Assembly: GCF_014203235.1 (NCBI RefSeq)
Contig: NZ_JACHIN010000002.1
Coordinates: 1 to 55,146 of the forward strand
Source of the DNA: Nonomuraea endophytica
Lineage (GTDB): Bacteria; Actinomycetota; Actinomycetes; Streptosporangiales; Streptosporangiaceae
Length of the DNA: 55,146 nucleotides
Direction: 5' to 3'
The position numbers and the translations under genes are program-made. Under the pieces are notes generated by a model that ran no database searches, was not told the origin of the DNA, and was given only the letters and a program-made list of their open reading frames with translations. Shown here one piece after another: positions 1 through 7,575 of this stretch (its first letter is position 1; each line of letters begins with the position of its first letter).

Positions 1-194
1 GTGCGCGGGGGTGATCAAGCCGGGGGTAGCAGGGATCAGGTGCGCGGGGGTGATCAGGCCGGGGGTAGCAGGGATCAGGTGCGCGGGGGTGATCAAGCCG
101 GGGGTAGCAGGGATCAGGTGCGCGGGGGTGATCAGGCCGGGGGTAGCAGGGATCAGGTGCGCGGGGGTGATCAGGCTGGGGGTAGCAGGACCAG
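1..194. repeat. 39-bp tandem repeat, about five units
   Basis: Four 39-bp units start at 1, 40, 79 and 118. A fifth unit at 157-194 is one base shorter. The array runs off the left edge, so its full length is unknown. Each unit begins GTGCGCGGGGGTGATCA and differs from its neighbours at only one or two bases. There are no unique spacers, so this is not a CRISPR. On the minus strand a unit is exactly 13 codons and reads LIPATPGLITPAH in the frame of the FHA gene that ends here. That gene's own codons for FGLITPAH (around 195-219) look like the seed of the expansion. Confidence 0.95.
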
Positions 195-917
195 GTGCGC
201 GGGGGTGATCAGGCCGAAGCGCAGCGCGTGCTTGACGATCGAGCGGGGTTTCCAGTCGACCCCGGCCCCCTGGCCCGGCGGCTGGAGCCGGAACTTCGTG
301 CCGGCCAGGAAGTCCACGTGGTAGTTGACGGCCGAGCGGCTCAGTCCGAGCGCGGCCAGCCGCTGGCGTACCTCGGGGACGCTCGGCACGCGGTCGCGGG
401 CGGGGTCGCGCAGCTGGGGCTCGCACAGTGCGGCGAGCACGAGGAAGTACTTGGCCGCGGGGTCGAGCGGGTAGGGCTGCGGGGTGCTGGTGGCGCCGCC
501 GGGGTCGTGCTCGGTGGCCAGGCGGCGTTTGAGCGGCGCCAGCACGAGGAAGGTCAGCTGGTCCTGGCGGCCCGGCACGCGGACCCTGGCGGTCTCGAAC
601 GGGATCGGGGCGTCGACCGTGCCCGGTGACAGCCGGACGAATCCGCCGCCTTCCAGGTTCTCCACGACGTAGGCGTAGCGGCGCGACAGGTTGGAGATCT
701 CCCAGTAGTCCTTGACCGCCCGCAGCTGCCCCGCCTTGCGTGAGACGGCCGGGTCGTCGAGCCGCAGGTCGACCGGGGTGTCGGCGGTGCCTCGGCCGAA
801 GGTGATGGACTCTCCGGGCCGCAGGTGCCGGGTCTCGACGGCCGTGCTGCCCTGAAAGTCGCGCTGGACCGTGATCACTTCCACGACCGGAGCATAGGCC
901 GCCGTCGCGCGTGACAT
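171..917 (-). CDS. FHA domain protein with C-terminal winged-helix-like domain
   Basis: This 248-residue protein has an FHA-like phosphothreonine-reading domain: FGRG at residues 40-43, VSR at 58-60, and a conserved VEN-EGGG segment. A conserved LDPAAKYF block follows, then a C-terminal helix-turn-helix-like segment (VPSVPEVRQRL, then LSRSAVNYHVDF). It is a clear paralog of the product of 17749-18450. The chosen ATG gives MSRATAAY; an in-frame start at 1016 would run into the divergent gene. The last seven codons (LVLLPPA and stop) lie inside the tandem-repeat array. They arise because the adjacent repeat unit lacks one base, which shifts the frame. The likely role is a phospho-dependent regulator of the divergent kinase-containing operon; that role is inferred. 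Confidence 0.85.
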   Translation of the reverse strand: MSRATAAYAPVVEVITVQRDFQGSTAVETRHLRPGESITFGRGTADTPVDLRLDDPAVSRKAGQLRAVKDYWEISNLSRRYAYVVENLEGGGFVRLSPGTVDAPIPFETARVRVPGRQDQLTFLVLAPLKRRLATEHDPGGATSTPQPYPLDPAAKYFLVLAALCEPQLRDPARDRVPSVPEVRQRLAALGLSRSAVNYHVDFLAGTKFRLQPPGQGAGVDWKPRSIVKHALRFGLITPAHLVLLPPA

Positions 918-1008
918 AACGTCATCTTCTTGCCATTGGCCGTAACAGCACTGGCGGGCCGCGATCGGGCTTCCGAGCATGGAGATCCCTCGGTCATGGA
1001 GACGCGGC

Positions 1009-2127
1009 ATGGACAACTACTACGCCATCGTCGGCGCGGAGCGTAACGACCCGGCCGACGTCATCAAGAAGAAGATCACCAACGAGCTCCGGCAGTGGCA
1101 GAAGCGCACCAACAGCTCCGACCTCAGCAAGCGGCAGGAGGCCGAGCAGAAGGTCGCTCTGCTGACCAAGGCCAGGGAGATCCTGCTCGACGACGCCCGG
1201 CGCAAGGGCTACGACATCCAGCTCGACGCGTTCCTGGCCGCGGGCGGGGGCGCGCAGGCGCCGGTCACCGCCTCCTCGGGGAGCGGCGACTGGTTGCAGC
1301 AGGCCCGCGACCACCTCGCCGTCGGCGACTACAACTCGGCCGCCTACTGCGGCCGCGAGGCGCGCAACACGCTCGGCGCGTCCGCCGAGGTCTGGAGCAT
1401 CTTGGCACGTGCCAACGCGGGCCTGGGCAACCTCAGCGAGGCGCTGTACGAGGCGCAGCAGGCCGCCTCCCTCGACGTGGCCAACCCCGACCGGCAGCTG
1501 GAGCTCGGCGGCGTCTACGAGGAGCTGGAGCAGTGGGACCGGGCGCTGTCCTGCTACGAGCAGGTCAACCGGCTGACCGGCGGCTCGGAGGAGGCCGACC
1601 TCGGCATCGCCGGCTCGCTGGCGAACCAGGGCCGCTACGCCCAGGCCATCCCGGTGCTGGAGAAGCTCCACCTGCACGGCTCCAACAAGCGCATGGCCGC
1701 CTACTACCTGGCCGACGTGCTGCTCGCGTACGCCGAGACGATCCCGGTGGCCAAGCAGGAGGACGGGTACTACATCACCACGGCCGAGGAGATCGCGCAG
1801 ACCCGCGCCGTGCTGAACCGGGTCAAGACGCTGAGCGACGACGAGCAGATCATGCTGCGCGTCATCGACCAGGAACAGTACCTGGCCACGATGGAGACCA
1901 AGCAGCTGTACGGCGTGACCGGCTGGAAGGTCACCAAGACGGTGATCCTGTGGGCGGTCATCGCCTTCGTCATCGCCGGCATCCTGAGCAACGCGGGGAC
2001 CGGCGGGTTCTTCCTCGGCGTCCTGCTCGGCGGCGGGGTCGCCTGGCTGCGCATCCACCTCCAGATCCGCAACCACTATCTCCCGCGGTGGCGCATCAAC
2101 GCCATGATCGTCCGGGGGCGGCTCTGA
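1009..2127 (+). CDS. J-domain-like / TPR membrane protein
   Basis: The first gene of the operon encodes 372 residues. Residues 1-65 resemble a J domain (YYAIVGAERN; helix III KAREILLDDARRKGYD), but the HPD tripeptide needed to stimulate Hsp70 ATPase is absent and the loop reads NSSD. Residues about 95-245 look like tetratricopeptide helices. Near the C-terminus are one or two membrane segments (VILWAVIAFVIAGIL and GGFFLGVLLGGGVAWL). It is therefore probably a membrane-bound scaffold that brings the downstream Hsp70-like protein to the membrane. The ATG at 1009 is preceded by GGAGA seven bases upstream, which favours it over the in-frame ATG at 979. The stop overlaps the next start by one base (TGATG). 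Confidence 0.8.
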   Translation: MDNYYAIVGAERNDPADVIKKKITNELRQWQKRTNSSDLSKRQEAEQKVALLTKAREILLDDARRKGYDIQLDAFLAAGGGAQAPVTASSGSGDWLQQARDHLAVGDYNSAAYCGREARNTLGASAEVWSILARANAGLGNLSEALYEAQQAASLDVANPDRQLELGGVYEELEQWDRALSCYEQVNRLTGGSEEADLGIAGSLANQGRYAQAIPVLEKLHLHGSNKRMAAYYLADVLLAYAETIPVAKQEDGYYITTAEEIAQTRAVLNRVKTLSDDEQIMLRVIDQEQYLATMETKQLYGVTGWKVTKTVILWAVIAFVIAGILSNAGTGGFFLGVLLGGGVAWLRIHLQIRNHYLPRWRINAMIVRGRL

Positions 2128-3629
2128 TGGGGGTGATCGGCATCGACCTCGGCACCACGTACTCGGCCACGGCCATCGTGCGCGGGCCCTCCCCCGAGAT
2201 CCTGGAGAACCGCGAGGGCGAACGGCTCACGCCCTCGGTCGTGGTGTTCGAGAACGGCACGCCGCTGGTCGGCGTGGAGGCCAAGCGGCTGGCCGCCGTG
2301 CTGCCCGACGACTGCGTGGAGTTCGTCAAGCGGAAGATGGGCGAGCCCGGGGCGGCGTACGTGGACGCGGACGGCAAGGAGTACCGGCCGGAGGAGGTCT
2401 CCGCGCTGGTGCTCAAGCGGCTGGCCGCCGACGCCTCCATGCAGCTCGGCGAGGAGGTCAGGGACGTGGTCGTCACGGTGCCCGCCTACTTCGACGACGC
2501 CCGCCGTACCGCGACCAAGGACGCCGGCGAGATCGCCGGGCTCAACGTGCTGGGCCTGATCAACGAGCCGACCGCGGCCGGGATCGCCTACGGGCTCAAC
2601 AAGCAGCAGAGCGGCGTCTTCCTCGTCTACGACCTGGGCGGCGGCACCTTCGACGTGACGATCATGCGGGTGACCGGCACGGAGTTCGACATCATGGCCA
2701 CCGGCGGCGACCGCAACCTCGGCGGCTTCGACTTCGACAACCTGCTCATGGGCCACGTCGCCACCCGCATCCGCGACCAGGGCGGGCCGGAGGTGCGCGA
2801 GTCGGACAAGGGCGAGGCCGAGTTGCGCGCCCAGTGCGAGCAGGCCAAGCGGCGCCTGACCAGCATGCCGCAGACGATCGTCCGGGTCAGCGCCGAGGGC
2901 GCCACCTTCCAGGTGCCGGTCACCAGGGCGGAGTTCGAGGAGCTGACCGCGAGCCTGCTCGCCCGCACCGAGGTGACGGTCGACGAGGTCATGGAGAACG
3001 CCGGCGTCGACTGGGACAAGATCGACCGGATCCTGCTCGTGGGCGGCTCGACCCGGATGCCGATGGTCAGCGCGATGGTGCAGCGCATGTCCGGCCGGAT
3101 GCCGGACATCGGCATCAACCCGGACGAGGCGGTGGCGCTGGGCGCGGCCGTCTACGCCGACACGCTGGGCGCGGCGGCCGGCGGGGCGATCGCCCGCATC
3201 CCGGTCGCGGTCAGCGACGTGACCTCGCAGAGCCTCGGCACCATCGCGCTCAACGAGCGCAACATCGCGCAGAACTCCATCATCATCCCGGCCAACTCGA
3301 AGATCCCGGTGAAGCGGGAGAAGAGCTACTACACCGTCCAGCCCGGCCAGCGGGCGGTGGACTTCGAGCTGACCGAGGGCGACGACGAGGACCTGCGCTA
3401 CGTGACGGTCCTGAAGTCGACGGAACTGCTGCTGCCGCCCGGCCTGCCGGACGAGGCCGAGATCCGCGTGGTCATGGCCTACGACATCGACGGCGTCGTG
3501 CACGCCGAGGTGTTCCTGGGCGCGACCGGGCAGTCGCTGGGCGCGGTCGAGCTGCAACGGGACAACAACCTGGGCGCCCACGCCGTCGAGCAGATGCGCA
3601 ACGCGATGCGCGACCTGGAGATCCTATGA
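2127..3629 (+). CDS. Hsp70/DnaK-like chaperone lacking the lid
   Basis: The 500-residue protein has the full Hsp70 nucleotide-binding domain: GIDLGTTYS at the N-terminus, the phosphate-2 motif DLGGGTFDVT, and the adenosine motif LVGGSTRMP. A beta-type substrate-binding segment follows (QSLGTIALNERN). It stops after only about 20 residues beyond the beta domain, whereas housekeeping DnaK continues with an alpha-helical lid to about 610-640 residues. The linker is not the usual VLLLD type. It is coupled to the J-like gene upstream and the GrpE-like gene downstream (ATGA). The context says this is a dedicated chaperone for the system, not the general heat-shock DnaK. Confidence 0.9.
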   Translation: MGVIGIDLGTTYSATAIVRGPSPEILENREGERLTPSVVVFENGTPLVGVEAKRLAAVLPDDCVEFVKRKMGEPGAAYVDADGKEYRPEEVSALVLKRLAADASMQLGEEVRDVVVTVPAYFDDARRTATKDAGEIAGLNVLGLINEPTAAGIAYGLNKQQSGVFLVYDLGGGTFDVTIMRVTGTEFDIMATGGDRNLGGFDFDNLLMGHVATRIRDQGGPEVRESDKGEAELRAQCEQAKRRLTSMPQTIVRVSAEGATFQVPVTRAEFEELTASLLARTEVTVDEVMENAGVDWDKIDRILLVGGSTRMPMVSAMVQRMSGRMPDIGINPDEAVALGAAVYADTLGAAAGGAIARIPVAVSDVTSQSLGTIALNERNIAQNSIIIPANSKIPVKREKSYYTVQPGQRAVDFELTEGDDEDLRYVTVLKSTELLLPPGLPDEAEIRVVMAYDIDGVVHAEVFLGATGQSLGAVELQRDNNLGAHAVEQMRNAMRDLEIL

Positions 3630-4060
3630 GTGAGGAACTGTCCGAGAAACTCGACGTCCTGACCGACCTGTTCAAGCGACGCCTGTCCGACGACCTGGAC
3701 AAGCGCAAGCTGCTCGAGGAGCAGGCCCGCCGCATCCAGCAGGCGGAGGGCGCGCTCTTCCGCGACCTGCAGCTGCCGCTGGTGCTCGGCGTGGCCGCCG
3801 TCATCGACCGGATCGACCGCCACGAGGGCGAGGAACGGGAGTTCGCCCTGGCGATCAGGGACGAACTGCTCGAACTGCTCGCCGTCAACGGCATCCGCGA
3901 GGTGCCCACCGACACCGGCTTCGACCGCGCCACGCACGAGGCGGCGGCCGCCCGCGCGGAGGAGGGCAGCGAGCCGGGCACCGTCCTGGAGGTGTGGAAC
4001 CGCGGTTACGCGCGGCACGGCTGGGTGTTCCGGCCGGCCAGGGTGGTCGTGGCCCTGTGA
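3626..4060 (+). CDS. GrpE-like nucleotide exchange factor
   Basis: The protein has 144 residues. An N-terminal charged helix (about 10-55) is followed by a compact domain with a GrpE-like signature (GFDRATHEAAAA, then EVWNRGYARHGWVFRPARVVVA). GrpE releases ADP from Hsp70, and the adjacent Hsp70-like gene is the obvious partner. It is shorter than housekeeping GrpE (about 180-220 residues) because the long N-terminal coiled coil is reduced. It overlaps the genes on both sides by four bases (ATGA and GTGA). Confidence 0.8.
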   Translation: MSEELSEKLDVLTDLFKRRLSDDLDKRKLLEEQARRIQQAEGALFRDLQLPLVLGVAAVIDRIDRHEGEEREFALAIRDELLELLAVNGIREVPTDTGFDRATHEAAAARAEEGSEPGTVLEVWNRGYARHGWVFRPARVVVAL

Positions 4061-6555
4061 GCCTCGCCCATCGCGAGGCCGCGATCAGAGGACTGGTCGC
4101 GGCCTTCCGCGCCTACGCGCCCGTGGCCAGGAAGGTCGCGGCGGAGGCGCAGCTCGGGGCGGAGCGCGACAGGCAACAAGCCGTCCGGGAGGCCGAGCGT
4201 ACGGCCGAGGCGGAACGGCACCGGATCCAGGCCGCGGTGCGGCGGGCGATGGACGGCGCGAGGGAGACGGCGGCTGCCACAACCGCGGAACTCGCGCCCG
4301 GCGTCGCCGGCCTGCCCTTCTCCGGGGCCGAGTGGGGGTCTCTCGGCACCGCGGCCCCTACACATGTGCGGGTCGGCGTCTGCGGCGAGGTGCCGGTCGT
4401 CGTCCCGCTCCTGCCCACCGCCGGCTGGTACGCCGTGGGGGACGGCGCCGCCGGCCTGGTCCTGGGCGCGGTGCTCAGGGCGGTGGCGGCCACGCCGGCC
4501 GGACGGGTCCAGGTGGACGCGTACGACCCCAGGCTGACCGGGGCGCTCGGGGTCTTCGGCGAGGCGCTGCCTCGTTCGCTGTCCGGCGTGGCCGAACTCG
4601 CCGAGCGGGTCGGCGATCTGGTCCACACCCTGCACACGCGGGCCCAGCGCATCGCCCAGTCGGGTGGGTGCGCGTTCGAGGACCTGGCGGAGCCGTACCG
4701 GCTGATGGTGGTGCTCGACTACCCGGCGGGTGTGGACGAGGGCGTGCAGCGGGACCTGCTGCGGGTGGCCGAGTCGGCGGCCGGGCGCGGCGTCTGCTTC
4801 CTCGTCCAGCACAACGCGGCGATCCAGCCCGAGCGCGGCGTGGAGCCCGAGCGGCTGGCCGCGCTGTTGCGGCGGGTGGAGGCGGGCCGCGAGCGGATCA
4901 CGGTGGCCGGGCTGGAGAACGTGGCCTGCCGTCCCGACCCGCCGCCGGGGCCCGAGCTGTTCGCCGCGGTGGCGGGGGCGGCGGCGGGCGCGCAGTTGCC
5001 GAGGGTGCCGTTCGCCGGGACGCTGCCGCCGCGCCGCGACTGGTGGGCGCGGGTGGAGAAGGGCGACGGCCTGCGGATCGCGGTCGGCGCCGAGGGGCGC
5101 GAGCCCGCCTGGGTACGGCTGAGCAGCAGCAACCCGCCGCTGCCCAACATCCTCATCGGCGGCTCGGCCGGCCAGGGCAAGTCGAACCTGCTGCTGGTGC
5201 TCATCCACGGCCTGGCCGCCCGCTACTCCCCGGCCGACCTGGAGATGTACCTGCTGGACTTCAAGCAGGGCCTGGAGTTCGAGCGGCTGGGCGGCGAGCG
5301 CTGGCTGCCGCACGCCCGCGTGCTGGGCGTCTTCAGCGACCGCGAGTTCGGCCTGGCGGTGCTGCGGCACGTGCACGAGCAGATGGAGCTGCGCAGCGAG
5401 ACGTTCAAGCGGCTGCGCGTGACCGACATCGCCGGCATGGACCCGGGCCCGGACCGCCCGCCGCGGCTGCTGCTGGTGCTCGACGAGTTCCAGGTGATGC
5501 TGGCCGAGGACGACCCGATCGCCGACGAGGCCACCGCCCTGCTGGAGAAGCTCGTCCGGCTCGGCCGCGCCTACGGTGTGCACGTGGTGCTGGCCACGCA
5601 GACCATCGAGGGCATCCAGCGGCTGGCGACCAAGCGTGAGGCCATCTTCGGGCAGGTGCCCAACCGGATCGTGCTCAAGACCACCGCCGCCGACTCCCAG
5701 TCGCTGCTGTCCTCGCACAACACGGCCGCCGTCGGGCTGCGCTTTCGCGGCCAGGCGGTGCTCAACGACGACTACGGCTCCCCTGAGGCCAACCGCGTCG
5801 CGCTGATCGCGCACGCCCGCGAGGAGGAGCTGGCGGCGCTGCGCGCCGAGCTGTGGCACCACGCCCGCGCCGAGCGCCGGCCGCGCGTGTTCAAGCAGGA
5901 CGAGCCAGCCGACCTGACCGCCATGCTGCACCATCCGGTGGAGTCGGGGCCCGACCTGGTCCGGCCGTGGGTGGGCGTGCCGGTCGCGGTCACCGAGCGT
6001 CCCGCCGCCTTCGACGTGCGCCAGGAGCCCGGCGCCGGGCTGCTCATCCTGGGCGACGACGCGGCCGCGGCGCGCGGCGTGCTGGCCGGGCTCAGCGCCT
6101 CCATCGGCAAGGCGCGCCCGGCCGACCGGTTCGTCTGGCTGGACGGCCTTGAGGAGGCGCGGGCGATCCCCGGGCAGCTCGCCGAGCTGCGCGAGGAGAT
6201 GCGCGAGCGCGACGGCGGCGAGCCGTGGGTGCACGTGCTCGGCTTCGGCATGCACCGCGCCAGGATGCGGATGGGCGACGACTTCACCTCGCCCGCCGAC
6301 ACGCTGAAGGAGATCGTCAAGGACGGGCCGGACGTGGGCGTCTTCTTCTACGGCTGGTGGAACCGCATGAATGTGTGCACCGAGCACCTCGGCTTCGACC
6401 GCTGCCACGTCAACTCCTACCTGTTCCTGCGCCACCCGGTCGAGGCCGTGCAGCAGGTGTGCGGGCCGCTGGTCGCCTGGTCGGCCCGGCCCGGCCGGGG
6501 GCTGCTGCACGACGGGCTGTCCGGGGAGCCGCTGCCGGTGGTGATCTTCGGGTGA
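4057..6555 (+). CDS. FtsK/SpoIIIE (EccC-like) ATPase
   Basis: This is an 832-residue cytosolic protein. After an N-terminal helical, Glu/Arg-rich stretch (about 1-75) it has a three-module layout like EccC of type VII secretion. The first module (about 95-310) looks degenerate. The central module is active-looking, with Walker A GGSAGQGKS at about 368-376, Walker B LLLVLDEFQ with D476-E477, and a sensor-like VLATQT. The third module (about 600-832) lacks a good P-loop (GDDAAAARG). There are no N-terminal membrane helices, unlike EccC, so anchoring may be supplied by the next gene. The GTG start overlaps the upstream stop (GTGA). Members move DNA or protein; the WXG-like neighbours argue for protein export. 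Confidence 0.85.
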   Translation: MSLAHREAAIRGLVAAFRAYAPVARKVAAEAQLGAERDRQQAVREAERTAEAERHRIQAAVRRAMDGARETAAATTAELAPGVAGLPFSGAEWGSLGTAAPTHVRVGVCGEVPVVVPLLPTAGWYAVGDGAAGLVLGAVLRAVAATPAGRVQVDAYDPRLTGALGVFGEALPRSLSGVAELAERVGDLVHTLHTRAQRIAQSGGCAFEDLAEPYRLMVVLDYPAGVDEGVQRDLLRVAESAAGRGVCFLVQHNAAIQPERGVEPERLAALLRRVEAGRERITVAGLENVACRPDPPPGPELFAAVAGAAAGAQLPRVPFAGTLPPRRDWWARVEKGDGLRIAVGAEGREPAWVRLSSSNPPLPNILIGGSAGQGKSNLLLVLIHGLAARYSPADLEMYLLDFKQGLEFERLGGERWLPHARVLGVFSDREFGLAVLRHVHEQMELRSETFKRLRVTDIAGMDPGPDRPPRLLLVLDEFQVMLAEDDPIADEATALLEKLVRLGRAYGVHVVLATQTIEGIQRLATKREAIFGQVPNRIVLKTTAADSQSLLSSHNTAAVGLRFRGQAVLNDDYGSPEANRVALIAHAREEELAALRAELWHHARAERRPRVFKQDEPADLTAMLHHPVESGPDLVRPWVGVPVAVTERPAAFDVRQEPGAGLLILGDDAAAARGVLAGLSASIGKARPADRFVWLDGLEEARAIPGQLAELREEMRERDGGEPWVHVLGFGMHRARMRMGDDFTSPADTLKEIVKDGPDVGVFFYGWWNRMNVCTEHLGFDRCHVNSYLFLRHPVEAVQQVCGPLVAWSARPGRGLLHDGLSGEPLPVVIFG

Positions 6556-7043
6556 GCGCGTGGGAGGAATACACCGAGGCGCTCGGGGTGCTGGCGCGGG
6601 CGGCCGAGGCGGGGCGGGGCAGGCTGGCCGCCGTCGAGGCCGCCGCCAAACGGGCGGTGTCGGCCGCGGAGAAGCGGCTGGCCACGGCCGTACAGGAGAG
6701 GCAGCAGGTGGAGCGGCGGCTCGGGCAGCTCGACGGGCTCTGCCACAAGGTCATGACCGAGGGCGCGGTGCCGTCCGAGGGTGCTGCGGACCGCTTCGAC
6801 CTGGGGGTTCCCACCACGGCCAGGGCGGCGCTGGCCACGTTCGAGCGGGTGGAGGAGGGGCTGAACGAGAGCCTCGCCGAGCTTCTGGCGGCTCGTTCCA
6901 TGGTCACGGCCAATCCGCCGCCGCCCCCTCCGCCGCCGCCTCGTCCGGTGGCGCCGCCGTCCCGGCGACCGGTCTGGATTTACGCGCTCATCGGGGCGGT
7001 CGCGCTCGTCATCGTGCTGGTCCTCGTGATCGGAGTCGTATAG
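6552..7043 (+). CDS. coiled-coil, tail-anchored membrane protein
   Basis: The 163-residue protein starts with GTG in a GTGA overlap with the ATPase gene. Residues 1-60 are Ala/Glu/Arg-rich and should form a coiled coil. A second helical stretch spans about 88-120, then a run of nine prolines, then one C-terminal membrane helix (WIYALIGAVALVIVLVLVIGVV) with almost no tail. The predicted topology is a cytosolic body and a C-terminal anchor. I do not recognise a named family. From its position it may tether the soluble EccC-like ATPase to the membrane. Confidence 0.75.
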   Translation: MSAWEEYTEALGVLARAAEAGRGRLAAVEAAAKRAVSAAEKRLATAVQERQQVERRLGQLDGLCHKVMTEGAVPSEGAADRFDLGVPTTARAALATFERVEEGLNESLAELLAARSMVTANPPPPPPPPPRPVAPPSRRPVWIYALIGAVALVIVLVLVIGVV

Positions 7044-7304
7044 ATGTCCCAGATCCAGCAGGTCAAGCAGCAGCTGCACGACGTCGCCTACCAGTCCAGG
7101 CAGGCGGCGGGCGGCATCCAGGCCTTCGACGTGAAGTTCTCCCAGGCCGTCGCCCGCGTGCAGGAGCTCATCGGCGGCTCGGCCACCGCCGCCGACAAGC
7201 AGATCATCGCGGTGCTGCAGGAGGCCTCGCGGGCGGTCAAGGCGGCGGCGGGCTCGCTGCACAGCGCGGCCAGAACCGCGACCGACTACGCCAACCGGGT
7301 CTGA
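7044..7304 (+). CDS. small helical protein, WXG100-like size
   Basis: The protein has 86 residues and begins directly after the preceding stop. It is almost entirely helix-forming: two amphipathic helices separated by a turn at IGGSATAAD near the middle. That is the architecture of ESX/WXG100 secreted proteins, but there is no Trp-X-Gly in the turn. There is no signal peptide or membrane segment. Lying between an EccC-like ATPase and a kinase, it could be a substrate or an adaptor of the ATPase. This assignment rests on size, helicity and context only. Confidence 0.7.
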   Translation: MSQIQQVKQQLHDVAYQSRQAAGGIQAFDVKFSQAVARVQELIGGSATAADKQIIAVLQEASRAVKAAAGSLHSAARTATDYANRV

Positions 7305-7305
7305 G

Positions 7306-7575
7306 ATGAACAGCTCGGAGTTGGAGCGGATCGCGCAGGCCCTGGTGGAGAGCCTGGGGCAGGCCGACCGGATCGCGGCCGAGCTCTACGTGGCCGCCGG
7401 GCGGATCACCCGCCTGGCCGCGCTGGTGGGCTCGTTACCCGACCCCGGCGCGTGGGCCACCGCCTCGATGCTGAACGCCGCCGCGGCCAAGTGCGTGCTG
7501 GCCGCGAACCTGCTGCGGCAGGCCGGCAAGATCGGCGCCGACTGGGCGAGGCAGGCGGTCTGGCGTGCCGGCTGA
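7306..7575 (+). CDS. small helical protein of unknown function
   Basis: The protein has 89 residues and starts one base after the previous stop. The sequence is Ala/Leu-rich with two predicted helical halves (about 3-38 and 48-82) separated by GSLPDPGAWAT. It pairs with the 86-residue protein upstream, as WXG100 partners usually do (for example EsxA/EsxB). It has no WXG motif and no signal peptide, and it contains a single cysteine. It overlaps the kinase gene by 11 bases. Its function is unknown; it may be the second half of a heterodimer. Confidence 0.7.
   Translation: MNSSELERIAQALVESLGQADRIAAELYVAAGRITRLAALVGSLPDPGAWATASMLNAAAAKCVLAANLLRQAGKIGADWARQAVWRAG

Noticed and set aside
1..194. 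CRISPR array
   Set aside because: The units are contiguous with no unique spacers, and no cas genes are present.
1..324. Plus-strand frames across the repeat array
   Set aside because: They are open because the 39-bp unit has no stops in several frames. There is no ribosome site or homology; the minus-strand FHA gene explains the conserved part.
2127..3629. Housekeeping dnaK
   Set aside because: It lacks the C-terminal lid, its J-like partner has no HPD, and it is embedded in a kinase/ATPase operon. A specialised copy is more likely.
4006..6510. 834-codon minus-strand frame opposite the EccC-like gene
   Set aside because: Antisense shadow of a gene with intact Walker motifs.
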